This document shows positions 44,659-55,834 of a DNA stretch of 64,000 nucleotides, one piece after another (the stretch's first letter is position 1; each line of letters begins with the position of its first letter). Source of the DNA: Lonicera japonica (taxonomy: Eukaryota; Streptophyta; Magnoliopsida; Dipsacales; Caprifoliaceae); the NCBI GenBank assembly GCA_021464415.1, contig JAKCWG010000894.1:124001-188000 (forward strand), given 5' to 3'. Made by a program: the position numbers and the translations under genes. The notes beneath the pieces are model-generated. The model searched no databases. It was not told the DNA's origin and saw only the letters and a list, made by a program, of their open reading frames with translations.

Positions 44659-47600
44659 ATGACGAACAATAACACAACCGCTTTTTCGTTGCGATCTGTC
44701 CTTGAGAAGGAAAAACTAAATACAACCAACTTCCTAGACTGGTTTAGGAATCTGAGAATTGTTCTCAAGCACGAGAGGAAAGATTATGTCCTCGGAAATG
44801 CTATTCCTGAAGAACCAGCAGCTAATGCTCCTCGTGCACAGAGAGATGCATATCAGAAGCATCTAAATGATGATTTAGATGTTTCATGTCTCATGCTTGC
44901 TAGCATGAATGCTGATCTGCAGAAGCAATTTGAAAATATGAATGCTTTCGACATGGTTAAGGAACTGAAGAGTTTGTTTCAGGAATTAGCTCGAGTCGAA
45001 CGCTTCGAGACTACTAAGTCTTTATTTTCATGCAAGCTTCCTGAGGGAGGCTCAGTCAGTCCTCATGTACTCAAAATGATTGGGTACATTGATCACCTAG
45101 AAAGGTTGGGGACAACTATTAGCCAAGAGTTGGCCACTGATGTCATTCTCCAGTCGCTGCCTGAGTCATATGATGGATTCATTATGAATTTCAATATGCA
45201 CAGCCTGGAAAGGACATTAACTGAGCTGCATGGGATGCTGAAAACGGCTGAGCAGAACATTGTTAAGAAAGTTAAGAATAATGTTCTGATGATTCAAAAG
45301 GGAAAAGGTTTCAAGAAAGGTGGAAATGGCAAAGGAAAGTCCAATGCCAAAGGCAAAGGTAAAGCTCCAGTTAAGAACTGGAAGAACAAGAAGCAAGATT
45401 CTGAGCCCAAGCCTAATCCACAAGCTGAAATGATATGTTTTCACTGCAATGAAAAGGGTCATTGGAAGAGAAACTGCAAGAAATACCTTGACGACAAAAA
45501 GAAGGGACTAGCCCCTTCGTCTTCAGGTACTTACGTTATAGAAGTAAATGTTACTTCAACTTCTTCTACTTCTTGGGTATTAGATACTGGTAGTGCATCT
45601 CACATTTGTGCAAATGTACAGGGACTCAAAAGGAGTAGGAAGCTGGCTAAAGGAGAAGTGGACCTACGCGTTGGGAATCGAGCAAAAGTTGCCACTCTAG
45701 CTGTAGGAACATTTGAGATTCCTTTGCCCTCAGGATTGATTTTAGAATTAAATAATTGTTACTATGTGCCTGCTTTTAGCAGAAACATTATTTCTATTTC
45801 TTTGTTAGACGAACAAGGTTTTGAATTCAATTTTAAGGACAAACGTTGTTCATTTTCTTTGAATAATATGCAATATGGTATTGGACAATTATTGGATGGT
45901 CTTTATATTCTAAATCTTGAAATACCTGTTTATAACGTAAATAATAAGAGAATCAAGTCTGATGATTCGAATCCTACTTATTTATGGCATTGTCGTTTAG
46001 GCCATATAAATGAGAAACGCATGTTGAAGCTCCATAAAGATGGTCTTCTAAATTCATTTGATTTCCAATCTTTTGAACGATGTGAATCTTGTTTGTTGGG
46101 AAAGATGACTAAGAGCCCTTTCAATGGTAACAATGATAGGGCAAGTGATCTTTTGGCCCTCATTCATACTGATGTATGTGGACCACTAAACACAACTGTC
46201 AGAGGAGGATATCAGTACTTCATCACATTTACTGATGATTTCAGTAGATATGGTTATGTTTACTTGATAAAACATAAATCGGAATCTTTTGAAAAGTTCA
46301 AAGAATTTCAAAATGAGGTACAAAATCAACTTGGCAAGACTATTAAAGCTCTTCGATCAGATCGAGGAGGAGAATACTTAAGCCAAGAATTCATTGATCA
46401 TCTTAAGAGTTGTGGAATTGTTTCACAACTTACTCCACCAGGAACACCACAATGGAATGGTGTATCTGAAAGGAGAAATCGAACACTGTTAGACATGGTT
46501 CAATCAATGATGAGTCAGACATCTCTTCCAATATCATTTTGGGGATATGCTCTTGAAACTGCAGCGTTCACACTAAATAGATCTCCATCTAAGACTGTAG
46601 AAAAGACACCTTACGAGTTATGGACTGGAAAAGTTCCAAGTCTGTCTTTTCTGAAGATTTGGGGTTGTGACGTTTTCGTCAGACGACTAATCACAACTAA
46701 ATTGGAACCCAAATCTGATAAATGCTTCTTCGTAGGATATCCTAAGGAAACAAAAGGATATTATTTTTATAATCCAACCGAGAACAAAGTGTTTGTAGCT
46801 CGGAATGGAGTTTTCTTAGAAAGAGAATTTCTTTCCAAAGAAAACAGTGGGAGCACGATACATCTAGAAGAAATTCGAGATGATAGTAATCTTAATGAAG
46901 AGCCTCAACAAAGTATGCAAATAGTTGCAGAAACTCCTGAAGAAGTTACAGTCTTACGAAGGTCAAGTAGGCCACGTCGCGAACCTGAGAGATTATCACT
47001 TTTCATCTCAGATGAGCAAGACCTAGTGTTGTTAGACAACAATGAGCCCTCGACTTTCAAAGAAGCAATGGAGAGCTCTAGTTCCGAGAAATGGCTAGAA
47101 GCCATGAAATCCGAAATGAAATCCATGGATGACAATCAAGTATGGGACTTGGTTGACATGCCAAATGGCTGTAGAGCCATAGGTTGCAAATGGGTTTTCA
47201 AAATTAAGATTGATAAAGATGGCAAGATCGATGTCTATAAAGCTCGATTAGTTGCAAAAGGATATCGACAAATCCATGGTATTGACTATGATGAATCCTT
47301 TTCGCCAGTTGCCATGTTTAAATCAATCCGGATCCTTTTAAGCATTGCCGCATATTATGACTATGAAATATGGCAAATGGATGTCAAAACTGCTTTCCTT
47401 AATGGATACCTTGAAGATGATGTGTACATGACACAACCTGAAGGTTTTGTCGATCCAAGAAATGCTAACAAGGTATGCAAGCTTAAGAGATCCATATATG
47501 GTCTTAAGCAAGCATCTCGGAGTTGGAATCTTCGTTTCGATGAAACTATCAAAGAGTTTGATTTCAGAAAGAACGAAGAGGAACCTTGTGTATACAAGAA

Positions 47601-48624
47601 AACTAGTGGGAGCGCGATAGTCTTTCTGGTATTGTATGTAGATGACATACTACTCATTGGGAATGATATTCCTATGCTTGAGTCTGTTAAGACCTGGCTG
47701 GGAAAATGTTTCTCAATGAAAGATTTGGGCGAGGCAACCTACATATTAGGGATCAAGATCTATAGAGATAGATCAAGAAAACTAATAGGACTGAGTCAAA
47801 GTAATTACATTGACAAAGTTTTACGTAGGTTCAACATGCAAGACTCTAAAAGAGGGTTCTTGCCAATGACACATAGTACAACACTCAGCAAGACTCAGTG
47901 TCCTCAGACACAAGATGAGCGAGATCGCATGAGTAGAATCCCGTACGCTTCGGCTATAGGTTCTATCATGTACGCTATGTTGTGTACTCGTCCCGATGTA
48001 GCATGCGCATTGAGCGTGACTAGTAGATACCAGTCAGATCCAGGTGAGAGTCACTGGACCGCTGTCAAGAATATCCTCAAGTACTTAAGAAGAACTAGGG
48101 ATATATTCTTGATTTATGGTGGGGAAGAAGAGTTGGTTGTGAATGGGTACACGGATTCTGGTTTTCAATCAGATAAGGATGATTTCAGATCACAATCCGA
48201 TTTTGTGTTTTGTCTCAATGGTGGAGCTGTGAGTTGGAAGAGTTCTAAGCAAGCCACAGTTGCTGATTCTACAACAGAGGCTGAATATGTTGCTGCTTCA
48301 GAAGCAGCAAAGGAAGCAGTATGGATAAAGAAGTTTATCACTGAACTTGGTGTCATTCCTAGTAGCACCAAACCAGTGGATTTGTATTGTGACAACAATG
48401 GAGCTATTGCTCAGGCTAAAGAACCAAGGTCGCACCAAAAATCCAAACATATTCAGAGACGTTATCACCTCATTCATGAGTTCATCAGTAATGGTGATGT
48501 GAAGATATGCAAGGTTCCCACAGACGAGAATGTAGCTGATCCTTTGACTAAGCCACTTTCTCAATCTAAACATGATCGTCATTTTAGTGCACTAGGCATT
48601 CGTTTTATGAATGAATGGTCCTAG
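44659..48624 (+). CDS. Intact Ty1/copia gag-pol polyprotein, 1321 aa
   Basis: The start is fixed by a TAG directly before the ATG. Order: UBN2-type gag (about residues 20-240), basic Lys/Gly-rich linker, CCHC knuckle (C260, C263, H268, C273), aspartic protease with catalytic D309 in LDTGSASH, integrase HHCC (HCRLGHIN, then CESCLLGK) and core triad D505, D568, E604 with exact D-x35-E spacing. RT follows with TAFLNGYL, YGLKQA and YVDD aspartates at 995-996. RNase H has ADSTTEAEY around D1203, and the frame ends NVADPLTKPLSQSKH. All catalytic residues I can check are present. It would act in cytoplasmic virus-like particles and, for integrase, in the nucleus. The stop lies 14 bp before the 3' LTR. 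Confidence 0.97.
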   Translation: MTNNNTTAFSLRSVLEKEKLNTTNFLDWFRNLRIVLKHERKDYVLGNAIPEEPAANAPRAQRDAYQKHLNDDLDVSCLMLASMNADLQKQFENMNAFDMVKELKSLFQELARVERFETTKSLFSCKLPEGGSVSPHVLKMIGYIDHLERLGTTISQELATDVILQSLPESYDGFIMNFNMHSLERTLTELHGMLKTAEQNIVKKVKNNVLMIQKGKGFKKGGNGKGKSNAKGKGKAPVKNWKNKKQDSEPKPNPQAEMICFHCNEKGHWKRNCKKYLDDKKKGLAPSSSGTYVIEVNVTSTSSTSWVLDTGSASHICANVQGLKRSRKLAKGEVDLRVGNRAKVATLAVGTFEIPLPSGLILELNNCYYVPAFSRNIISISLLDEQGFEFNFKDKRCSFSLNNMQYGIGQLLDGLYILNLEIPVYNVNNKRIKSDDSNPTYLWHCRLGHINEKRMLKLHKDGLLNSFDFQSFERCESCLLGKMTKSPFNGNNDRASDLLALIHTDVCGPLNTTVRGGYQYFITFTDDFSRYGYVYLIKHKSESFEKFKEFQNEVQNQLGKTIKALRSDRGGEYLSQEFIDHLKSCGIVSQLTPPGTPQWNGVSERRNRTLLDMVQSMMSQTSLPISFWGYALETAAFTLNRSPSKTVEKTPYELWTGKVPSLSFLKIWGCDVFVRRLITTKLEPKSDKCFFVGYPKETKGYYFYNPTENKVFVARNGVFLEREFLSKENSGSTIHLEEIRDDSNLNEEPQQSMQIVAETPEEVTVLRRSSRPRREPERLSLFISDEQDLVLLDNNEPSTFKEAMESSSSEKWLEAMKSEMKSMDDNQVWDLVDMPNGCRAIGCKWVFKIKIDKDGKIDVYKARLVAKGYRQIHGIDYDESFSPVAMFKSIRILLSIAAYYDYEIWQMDVKTAFLNGYLEDDVYMTQPEGFVDPRNANKVCKLKRSIYGLKQASRSWNLRFDETIKEFDFRKNEEEPCVYKKTSGSAIVFLVLYVDDILLIGNDIPMLESVKTWLGKCFSMKDLGEATYILGIKIYRDRSRKLIGLSQSNYIDKVLRRFNMQDSKRGFLPMTHSTTLSKTQCPQTQDERDRMSRIPYASAIGSIMYAMLCTRPDVACALSVTSRYQSDPGESHWTAVKNILKYLRRTRDIFLIYGGEEELVVNGYTDSGFQSDKDDFRSQSDFVFCLNGGAVSWKSSKQATVADSTTEAEYVAASEAAKEAVWIKKFITELGVIPSSTKPVDLYCDNNGAIAQAKEPRSHQKSKHIQRRYHLIHEFISNGDVKICKVPTDENVADPLTKPLSQSKHDRHFSALGIRFMNEWS

Positions 48625-48638
48625 TACAAGTGGGAGAC
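48625..48638 (+). other. Polypurine tract of the Angela-like element
   Basis: ACAAGTGGGAGAC immediately precedes the TGAAAGAG start of the 3' LTR. Confidence 0.85.
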
Positions 48639-49971
48639 TGAAAGAGATATGTCCTAGGACTATTCATAGATTATGATTTGTACTTGGATATTTTATACTT
48701 ATTGTTATTAATAAAGTTTATTTATTATACTTTATATTCTCTTGTAAATAATATATATTAATACTAGTTCATCAAGTACGTGACTTGATTGTGGGATGCT
48801 AGTAATGTTATAATAATATTATTTAGATGTCCCTAATCATGTGCCAATAACCTAGGATCACATTGATATAATGATTAGAGTATGGGTCAGCTGATGATTA
48901 TGTTCCACAAGTCATGGATATGGAAATATCAAGCTGAACATACTGATACTTGTTAAGGAACAAAGTATTGGACTGACCCGCTTTGGGGACACTGTGAGGA
49001 GTGTTACATAATGTCATCAGTGATGTTCCCCATTTGTGATATCGTATTATCCTCAGACCTGAGATCGCCATGGTTACCAACATAGGGATTAGCATGTCAG
49101 GCATTATCAAACGTTGCTCTTGATCGAGTAATTATAAAGATGATGACCGAGCATACTATGAACTATGTAGAGGTATGTGGTTGATCAAGATGGGATTTGT
49201 CACTCTCATATATTGAGAGAGATATCGTTGGGCCCCTTGATAAGTGTAATTAATATTTGCATGGCCATGCACAAATGAGATGTCATTTGTTTTAGATTAA
49301 TTATACTTAGAGATCAAGAAATAAAGATTGAACTATACAAGAATGACACTTGCCTAGTCTTGTGTTCAATCTAGATATCGATTGACAAAAGGAGTTAATA
49401 TGTGGAATATCAATTTAAGGTTGTGTCGTTTTTGACCTTTATACCCTTTGGATAGTAGTAATGTTTTACTAGAGACCGCTTACTATTTGTATAATAAAAC
49501 GGGCTTTTAATTATACTGCCAAAGAGTATAAAACCTACAGGGTCGCACACCAAAACGAGTTGGATCAAAACGAATTAAAACGGGCCAAGTTGGACTTGGG
49601 CCCAGTTCGTTTGTTGCTTAGGGTTCTCACTAGGGTTCCCTTATAAAAGGGAACCTTTGTTCATCCTGGCCGTCATGGGAAATTATTGAGAGGCTAGAGA
49701 GTCAAAATAATTGTGAGAACCCTAGAAGGCGCTAGTACACCAAGCAAGGATCTCATCCCGTTCGTGTGTGCATACCGTAGAGGCGTCGTAATTTCTACGC
49801 TAAGGACGACAACAACAGAAGGATTCGATCCATCCTGTTCGTTTTAGTAACATCAAATCACACATAAGGTATGTCTTCTGTCGATTTCATTGAACAGCAT
49901 AGATCCTAGGATTTAAGATTAGTGCGTAAATTAGTGTATGCGATGCATGATTACTGCCCTAATTCCCTTTA
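48639..49971 (+). repeat. 3' LTR of the Angela-like element
   Basis: Same length as the 5' LTR. By-eye differences are about 14 single-base changes, of which 13 are transitions. Its own inverted-repeat TATA box is at 49634-49655. Confidence 0.95.
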
Positions 49972-49976
49972 AAGAT

Positions 49977-50194
49977 TGGATGGGTAACTTACCGACTACT
50001 GTCTCATCGATGTCAATTGCAGTAATATGGGAAATCTTTTCTGACTCTGGGCGGGAACCCTCATTGCATCTTTGTCTTAGAAGCGTTGAACTGTAAATTC
50101 GCAAATGACTTAAATTGGTAAGGCGTCTCATTCTTCCACAGAGGGCATATACATCAGCTTGCCGGAAAATGAAATAGAAAGATATCTGGCACAT
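49977..50194 (-). pseudogene. NLR remnant: terminal LRR exon and intron start
   Basis: The minus strand encodes GRMRRLTNLSHLRIYSS, then LRQRCNEGSRPESEKISHITAIDID, the usual C-terminal end of RGA-type NLR proteins (the -RC-EG-G-DW-KI-HI- block). A splice donor GGTAAGTTAC begins at 49993; the intron runs leftwards and the copia sits 20 bp inside it. Only this exon is seen; the preceding LRR and NB-ARC are absent to the right. It is paralogous to 23485-23650. Confidence 0.8.
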
Positions 50195-50299
50195 ATCCCC
50201 GTGCTTGTGTCTTACCCAAGAGTTCCTTCACTTTCTCATAAATCAAATTGGACTCTAGGTGGCTATTTTCATCTCGACTGCATCAAAGATATGGGTGTT

Positions 50300-51066
50300 A
50301 TTTCTGAGCTCTGCCAGCTAAGTCCCGGTTCTCTCTTCAACTTGCAAATCGTAGTAACTCTATCCTACCTCGTCGCCCTGGCGTGCATATTTGGCAAAAG
50401 GTTATATGTTCCCACATCATTCAGCAGATCCATATGCAATACAATTGGTCGCAACTTGTTTTTCTAAGCCATAATTCTGATAGACATGACAAGTATTGAG
50501 CAATGTATGCCATGCAACAACGTCCCATTTGACTGGGGTAGATCTATAGCTCAATCCAATAGTAATCAACGGAATCATGAAATTCTCAGCTTTGTTCATT
50601 AGTCCAGCTTTTACTTAGAAGACCTGCAAATCTGCAATAGATGTGCCTAATGCTCCAGCCCAGGTAATTCGATGCCAATCTGTTTAATTAAACTAGTGCA
50701 AATAGTAGACAACCCTTGTTATACTCGACCCAATTGGTAAGCAGTAGAACCCTCCTAACCCAATTAGTAGGTTGCCGTTGCTCTTTTGCAGCTAACATGT
50801 CATGCCAAAACGGCCAAAGCTTCAGAGCCCTCCTAAATCTGAACACGTCCATTCTTCACGTACTGATGAAACACAGAACAAGACTTTAAAACAGATCCAT
50901 GAAATTGGTTGCGCTCTTCAAGTTTCCCACTATTAAGTCTATTAGAACAACAAGATATAACCTTCACCACAACATACTCATTCGGGCTCGAATTTTCCTC
51001 AAAAACAATGTTCCTGTACAATCCGAGTACGCGGAAAGCAAATCCCTTGTATAATAACCCTCTCAA
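50300..51066 (-). pseudogene. Pentatricopeptide-repeat (PPR) protein fragment
   Basis: Minus strand: 51066-50833 encodes GFAFRVLGLYRNIVFEENSSPNEYVVVKVISCCS, a PLS-type PPR unit, then KLEERNQFHGSVLKS. 50599-50417 has WDVVAWHTLLNTCHVYQNYGLEKQVAT, and 50411-50310 a TYNLLPNMHARATR...KREPGLSW string like the PPR E domain. Between them the frame is broken with stops. PPR proteins bind organellar RNA for editing or processing; this is a dead fragment. It directly adjoins the NLR tail exon. Confidence 0.7.
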
Positions 51067-52430
51067 TGCACTCTGGGAAACTAAGTTTCATTTGGGCATT
51101 CTATCAAACAAGTGGTGGGCAATAGTTAGGTGGCCACATTTTGGAATAGAGAAGATAGGAATGAATAGTATGATCTTGTTTGTCACTTCAAAACAAAAAA
51201 TACCTCCATTAATACTTGTTAGTTTTATAAGAGATGAATCATCAATTAGTGCCGGTAATAAAGCTAATAAAATTCTGACTCAAGTATATGAATGAGGAAT
51301 CTTATTATTTGATTATGGAAATATAGATGTGTGTAGGGTGTCGATTCCCATTGATTTGTCTCTTTTAAGCTTCTTTCTCTTTTGTTATTTATTTTGTTGT
51401 TTGTGAGTGCTCTTAGTGGAGTTAACGTTTAGCTATTAGCTAAAACCCTAGTATAATGCTTAATTTTGAAGCATATGTAATGTGCTAATTAGGACTTTTG
51501 AATTTTTTTTTTATTACATGTTATTAATTTGTTTGGTACAAGTTTAGAAGAGATTGGGTTGTATGAATTTTTGTAGTGAAAAGACTATTGTCGCTTAAAT
51601 AATTTCTACAATGATTAGAGTCAATGTTTGTTAATACAAGTTTTTAATTACTTGAGCTTTCGAACTATAAGTCCTAGGGTTCATATGAAAATATGAAAAA
51701 TTAATCAGCATACATTTCCCACGTATTTTACTTGTCAAGGAATGAAAAATGCGGCTAAAAGGATATTTTCCATTGAATTGAATGCATTTGAATTGCTCAA
51801 AATTTATGTCCATGCACATTAAGATGAAGAAGAAATTGAATTTTTATAGATACTGGTTACGAAATATTTGTGACCAAATCTTCATCATCTAAAAGATGAT
51901 TTTCTACTAATCTTCCATTCGGTTGATGAGATTAGCTTCTACAATCGAATCCAAAGAGGGGAATTGGCTCGACGGTGTGGTTTTGGATGTAATTTTCTAA
52001 TTCAAACCCCATCAATAAATCATATGGAACACTTTTATCTATAAGATTTTGCAAAAATTTCTTAACCTCTGTTCTTTGTTGATGAGAGACTTGATATATA
52101 GAATTAAGATCAGTAACAAAAATAACTAATTTTGTCATATAGCTGTTTTGCTATTGTCGAAACTTGTAATAGTCCTCTCTGAAAATAATTAGGAAAATGA
52201 TTAATTTTGCTAATGTCGAAACTTGTAATAACCCTCTCTAAAAATAAGTTCAAATATTAAGTTCATTGATAGGTGTTCTATTGTATATATCCCACTTATA
52301 GGGTGAGTTTACAAAAAAAAAAAAATAATAATAATAGTGGAGTAAGAAGTTCAATTTGGTGTGTGTATTTAAAATCACTCTTTTACTTTATCTAAGCTAT
52401 TGTTTTTCGAATAGGTTTTTCTTCTTCTTC
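51067..52430. other. Intergenic DNA without a recognised gene
   Basis: Frames at 50909-51295, 51631-51819 and 51932-52138 show no domain; the first overlaps the PPR pseudogene on the other strand. An AAT run lies near 52322-52336. Confidence 0.4.
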
Positions 52431-53935
52431 AAATTTTTTTCCCTTTCTTCTTTTCAATAGGGGAAGGTATTAATACAAAAATTAATATTGTATTTATAGC
52501 TAATGAAATTTTAACAAATGATGTCCATATGTGCTGGGACGTACTGATTGGAGATCTATATATTAAATATGAGGGCTCTTTTTGTTAGTTGGTTTTGTAT
52601 GGGTTGTTCCTTATTTAGGCTTTCGACTATTTTACTTGGAAGAAAAAGTAAAATGGTCCAATACTAACTTGACTAGCTCACAATATATATATATATATTA
52701 AAAATATAAATCTTCACTAGCTTTTTTTTTTGGGTGGTTACTTCACTAGCTCAAGTTGATTAAAATGGACCAAGTTAAAAAATGTAGGTGTTTACTTATA
52801 AAAATAAAAATGTAGGTGTATTTTTTCATGGGATTTAATTATTTTAGTTGGTTCTATGAATTTATTTTTTTTTTCATAAAATATGTACTAATTATAAAAG
52901 TGTGAATGAGGTGGGATGATTTACACTAAAAGTGTTTTACGCATTTATCAATTATTTAGGAGTATTTAATATTTGATCTTACTATACTAAATACGAACAA
53001 TTAATTAAACATAGACTCCTGCTCTATTAAGACTATTGGTCCTTTTACATTATAATAATAATATATTTGCCAAAAGATAATGTAGAAATATCGCACTAGG
53101 ATTCATATAAATTAAAAATTTAATATTTATTCTACTAGGACTCATACAAAAGAATTCATAAAAAAATAAAATTCAATCTTTATTCTATTAGGGCTCCCAC
53201 TAATTTTTTGTATATTGATAGTCTAGGCCTATATTTCTCTATTTATTTTATTTTAATGGTCTATTATCCTAGTTGGTAATCTCTTTCACTCTATTATTAC
53301 TACTGTATTATTTATATATATTTTTTAGGCTAGTTTTTAAGTTAACAATGTGTCATATTTCACTAGAATTAAGAAAACCAGCTAATAGTCTTCTAATTAA
53401 ATGAATTTTGGTGTTGCAATTAGTATCATATTTCTATGGTAAAGGATTTATTTACGTTCTTATAATAAACTTATCCTTAAAATATATAGCGTATTCATGG
53501 TATTCTCTTCCCAACAATTACTCTAGAATATAGTCTATGTGACCTACATACATCTTAAGTTCCTCTACAGATAATTATTAATGCTCTCTTGGGATAATTA
53601 TTTTGTTCTGTATATATTACAAATTATAGAATGTCAATTGTGATGCTTTTGTTTTATATATACGCCCTCCATCCCACTTTAAGTTAATTAATTTTTAAGA
53701 AAATATTAATTTCAAGGTAATTTTCTTGAATATATGTTTTGATTTACGCTTTTGGATATAACTTGCCACTTTGATTTGAGTTCTTTTTAAAAAGAATATA
53801 ACCTATTTTTATTGTAAATTTAGCATATTGATCATGTCCTACATAAGAAAATGAACTGTTATATACTATCTTTCAAATCAATCTTTAAGCTATTTAAGTA
53901 TGTAACTATTTAATATTCATTTTTTGTTCCCTTTT
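52430..53935. repeat. 1.5-kb tandem duplication, copy 1
   Basis: It opens with CAATAGRGGAAGRTATTAATACAAAAATTAATATT and contains GGAGATCTATATATTAAATA(T/A), TTTTTGTTAGTTGGTTTTGTATGGG, ATAGCGTATTCATGGTATT and AATTTCAAGGTAATT in the same order as copy 2. AT-rich and non-coding. Confidence 0.9.
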
Positions 53936-55450
53936 TCTTTTTATTTTTTTACAATAGAGGAAGATATTAATACAAAAATTAATATTATATTTATAACTAA
54001 TGAAATTTAAATAAATGATGTCCATATGCGTTGGGATTGATTGGAGATCTATATATTAAATATAAGGGCTCTTTTTGTTAGTTGGTTTTGTATGGGCTCT
54101 TCCCTATTTGGGCTTCCAGCCATTTTACTTGGAAGGAAATGCAAAACGGTCCAATACTAACTTCACTAGATCACAATATATATATATATATATATATATA
54201 AATCTTCATTAGCATTTTTTTGAGCAGTTACTTCACTAGCTCAAGTTGATTAAAATGGTCCAAGTTAAGAAAAAATGTAGTTTTCTTTTCTTTTCTTTTT
54301 TTATTTTTTCATGGGATTTAATTATTTTAGTCGGTGCTAAGAAAGAAATTTCATAAAATATGTACTAATCATAAAAGTGTAAATGAGGTGGGATGATTTA
54401 CACTTAGAAGTGTTTTACACATTTATCAATTAGTTAAGAATATTTAATATTTGATCTTACTATACTAAGATACCAACAATTAATTAACAATGTACTCCTA
54501 CTCATAAAGACTCTTGGACCCTTTATGGTACAATAATATATTTGCTAAGAGATAAGGTAAAAATATAATACTTATCGCATTAGGATTCATATAAATTAAA
54601 AATTCAATCTTTATTCTATTAGGACTCCTACAAAAGAATTCATAAAAATTTAAAATCAATTCTTTATTCTATTAAGACACCCACTAATTTTTTATATATT
54701 GATAAGCTAGGACTATATTTCTCTATCTATTTTATTTTATTGGTCTATTATCAAAGTTGGTCATCTCTTTCACTCTATTATTACTATTGTATTATTTATA
54801 TATTTTTTCTTAAGTGGGGATGAATTTATTTATAGTTTCCTCCTCCTTCTTTTTCTTTTAGGTTAGTTTTTAAGTTAACAATGTGTCATATTTGGCTAAG
54901 AATTAACAAAACCTACTAATAGTTTTCTAATTAAATGAATTTTGGTATTGCAATTAATATTGTAATTCTAAGGTAGAAGGACTTATTTACATTCCTATAA
55001 TAAACTTATCCTCAAAATATATAGCGTATTCATGGTATTTTCTTCCCAACAGTTCATTCTAGAATATTGTCTTTGTGATATACATATATCTTAAGCTCGT
55101 CTTCGGTAATTATTAGTGTTCTCTTTGGGTAATTATTTTGTTTAGTATATATCATAAATTATAGAATGTCAATTGTGATACTTTCGTTTTACGCACCCTC
55201 CATCTATTGCCCACTTTGAGTTAATTATTTTTTAGAAAATATTAATTTCAAGGTAATTGTGTTGAATAGGTTAATTTTGATGTAATCTTTTGAACATAAC
55301 TTGCCCCTTTGATTTGAATACTTTTTAAAAACAATATAACCTATTTTTTATTGTAAATTTAGTACATTGATCATGTCACATAGAGGAAATTGAACTATTA
55401 TATACTATCTTTCAAATCAAAATTTAAGCTATTTAATTATGTAACTAATC
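53936..55450. repeat. 1.5-kb tandem duplication, copy 2
   Basis: Direct and colinear with 52430-53935, with many substitutions and small indels, so it is not recent. It ends near TTATGTAACTAATCAATGG. The expanded (AT)n after CACAATATAT occurs in both copies. Confidence 0.9.
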
Positions 55451-55834
55451 AATGGTTAAAAATACTAATTTTTTGTTTTTATTGTACTACATTGATCCAG
55501 TCCAAAAAAGATTTTTTTTTCAATTGGGTTTCAACATACCAAAAACCAAATATTGGCTTTCTTCAATCCTCATATGCTATAAGCTTTTCATTGTTTAATT
55601 TATTTATTTAGTAGAAACTCACATCCGAACATTTATTGTGTTTCTCAACCAAGAATATAAGTACTTAATTGGCTTAACCAGCTATATAGAGGAATTATTA
55701 TTCAAAATAGCATAATATTTTAAATAATAATTATAGATTTATTCCTTTGGAAGAACTAATTATTTATAATAATCTTTCTATATGCTAGGATTAATATTAT
55801 TGAACGTTACATGATATCAATAATATTTTGTATG
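55451..55834. other. AT-rich spacer
   Basis: No gene or repeat recognised. Confidence 0.4.

Larger units (their letters stand above)
41791..49971 (+). mobile_element. Complete Ty1/copia retrotransposon, 8181 bp, Angela/BARE-like
   Basis: Two 1333-bp LTRs of equal length (41791-43123, 48639-49971) start TGAAA and end CCCTTTA. A perfect 5-bp duplication AAGAT flanks the element (41786-41790, 49972-49976). A TGGTATCAGAGC primer-binding site follows the 5' LTR and a purine tract precedes the 3' LTR. The single gag-pol frame is open. About 14 substitutions and no indel separate the LTRs, roughly 1% divergence, so the insertion is recent. LTR length, total length and gag style suggest the Angela lineage (inference). 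It is inserted within the first intron bases downstream of an NLR exon. Confidence 0.95.
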
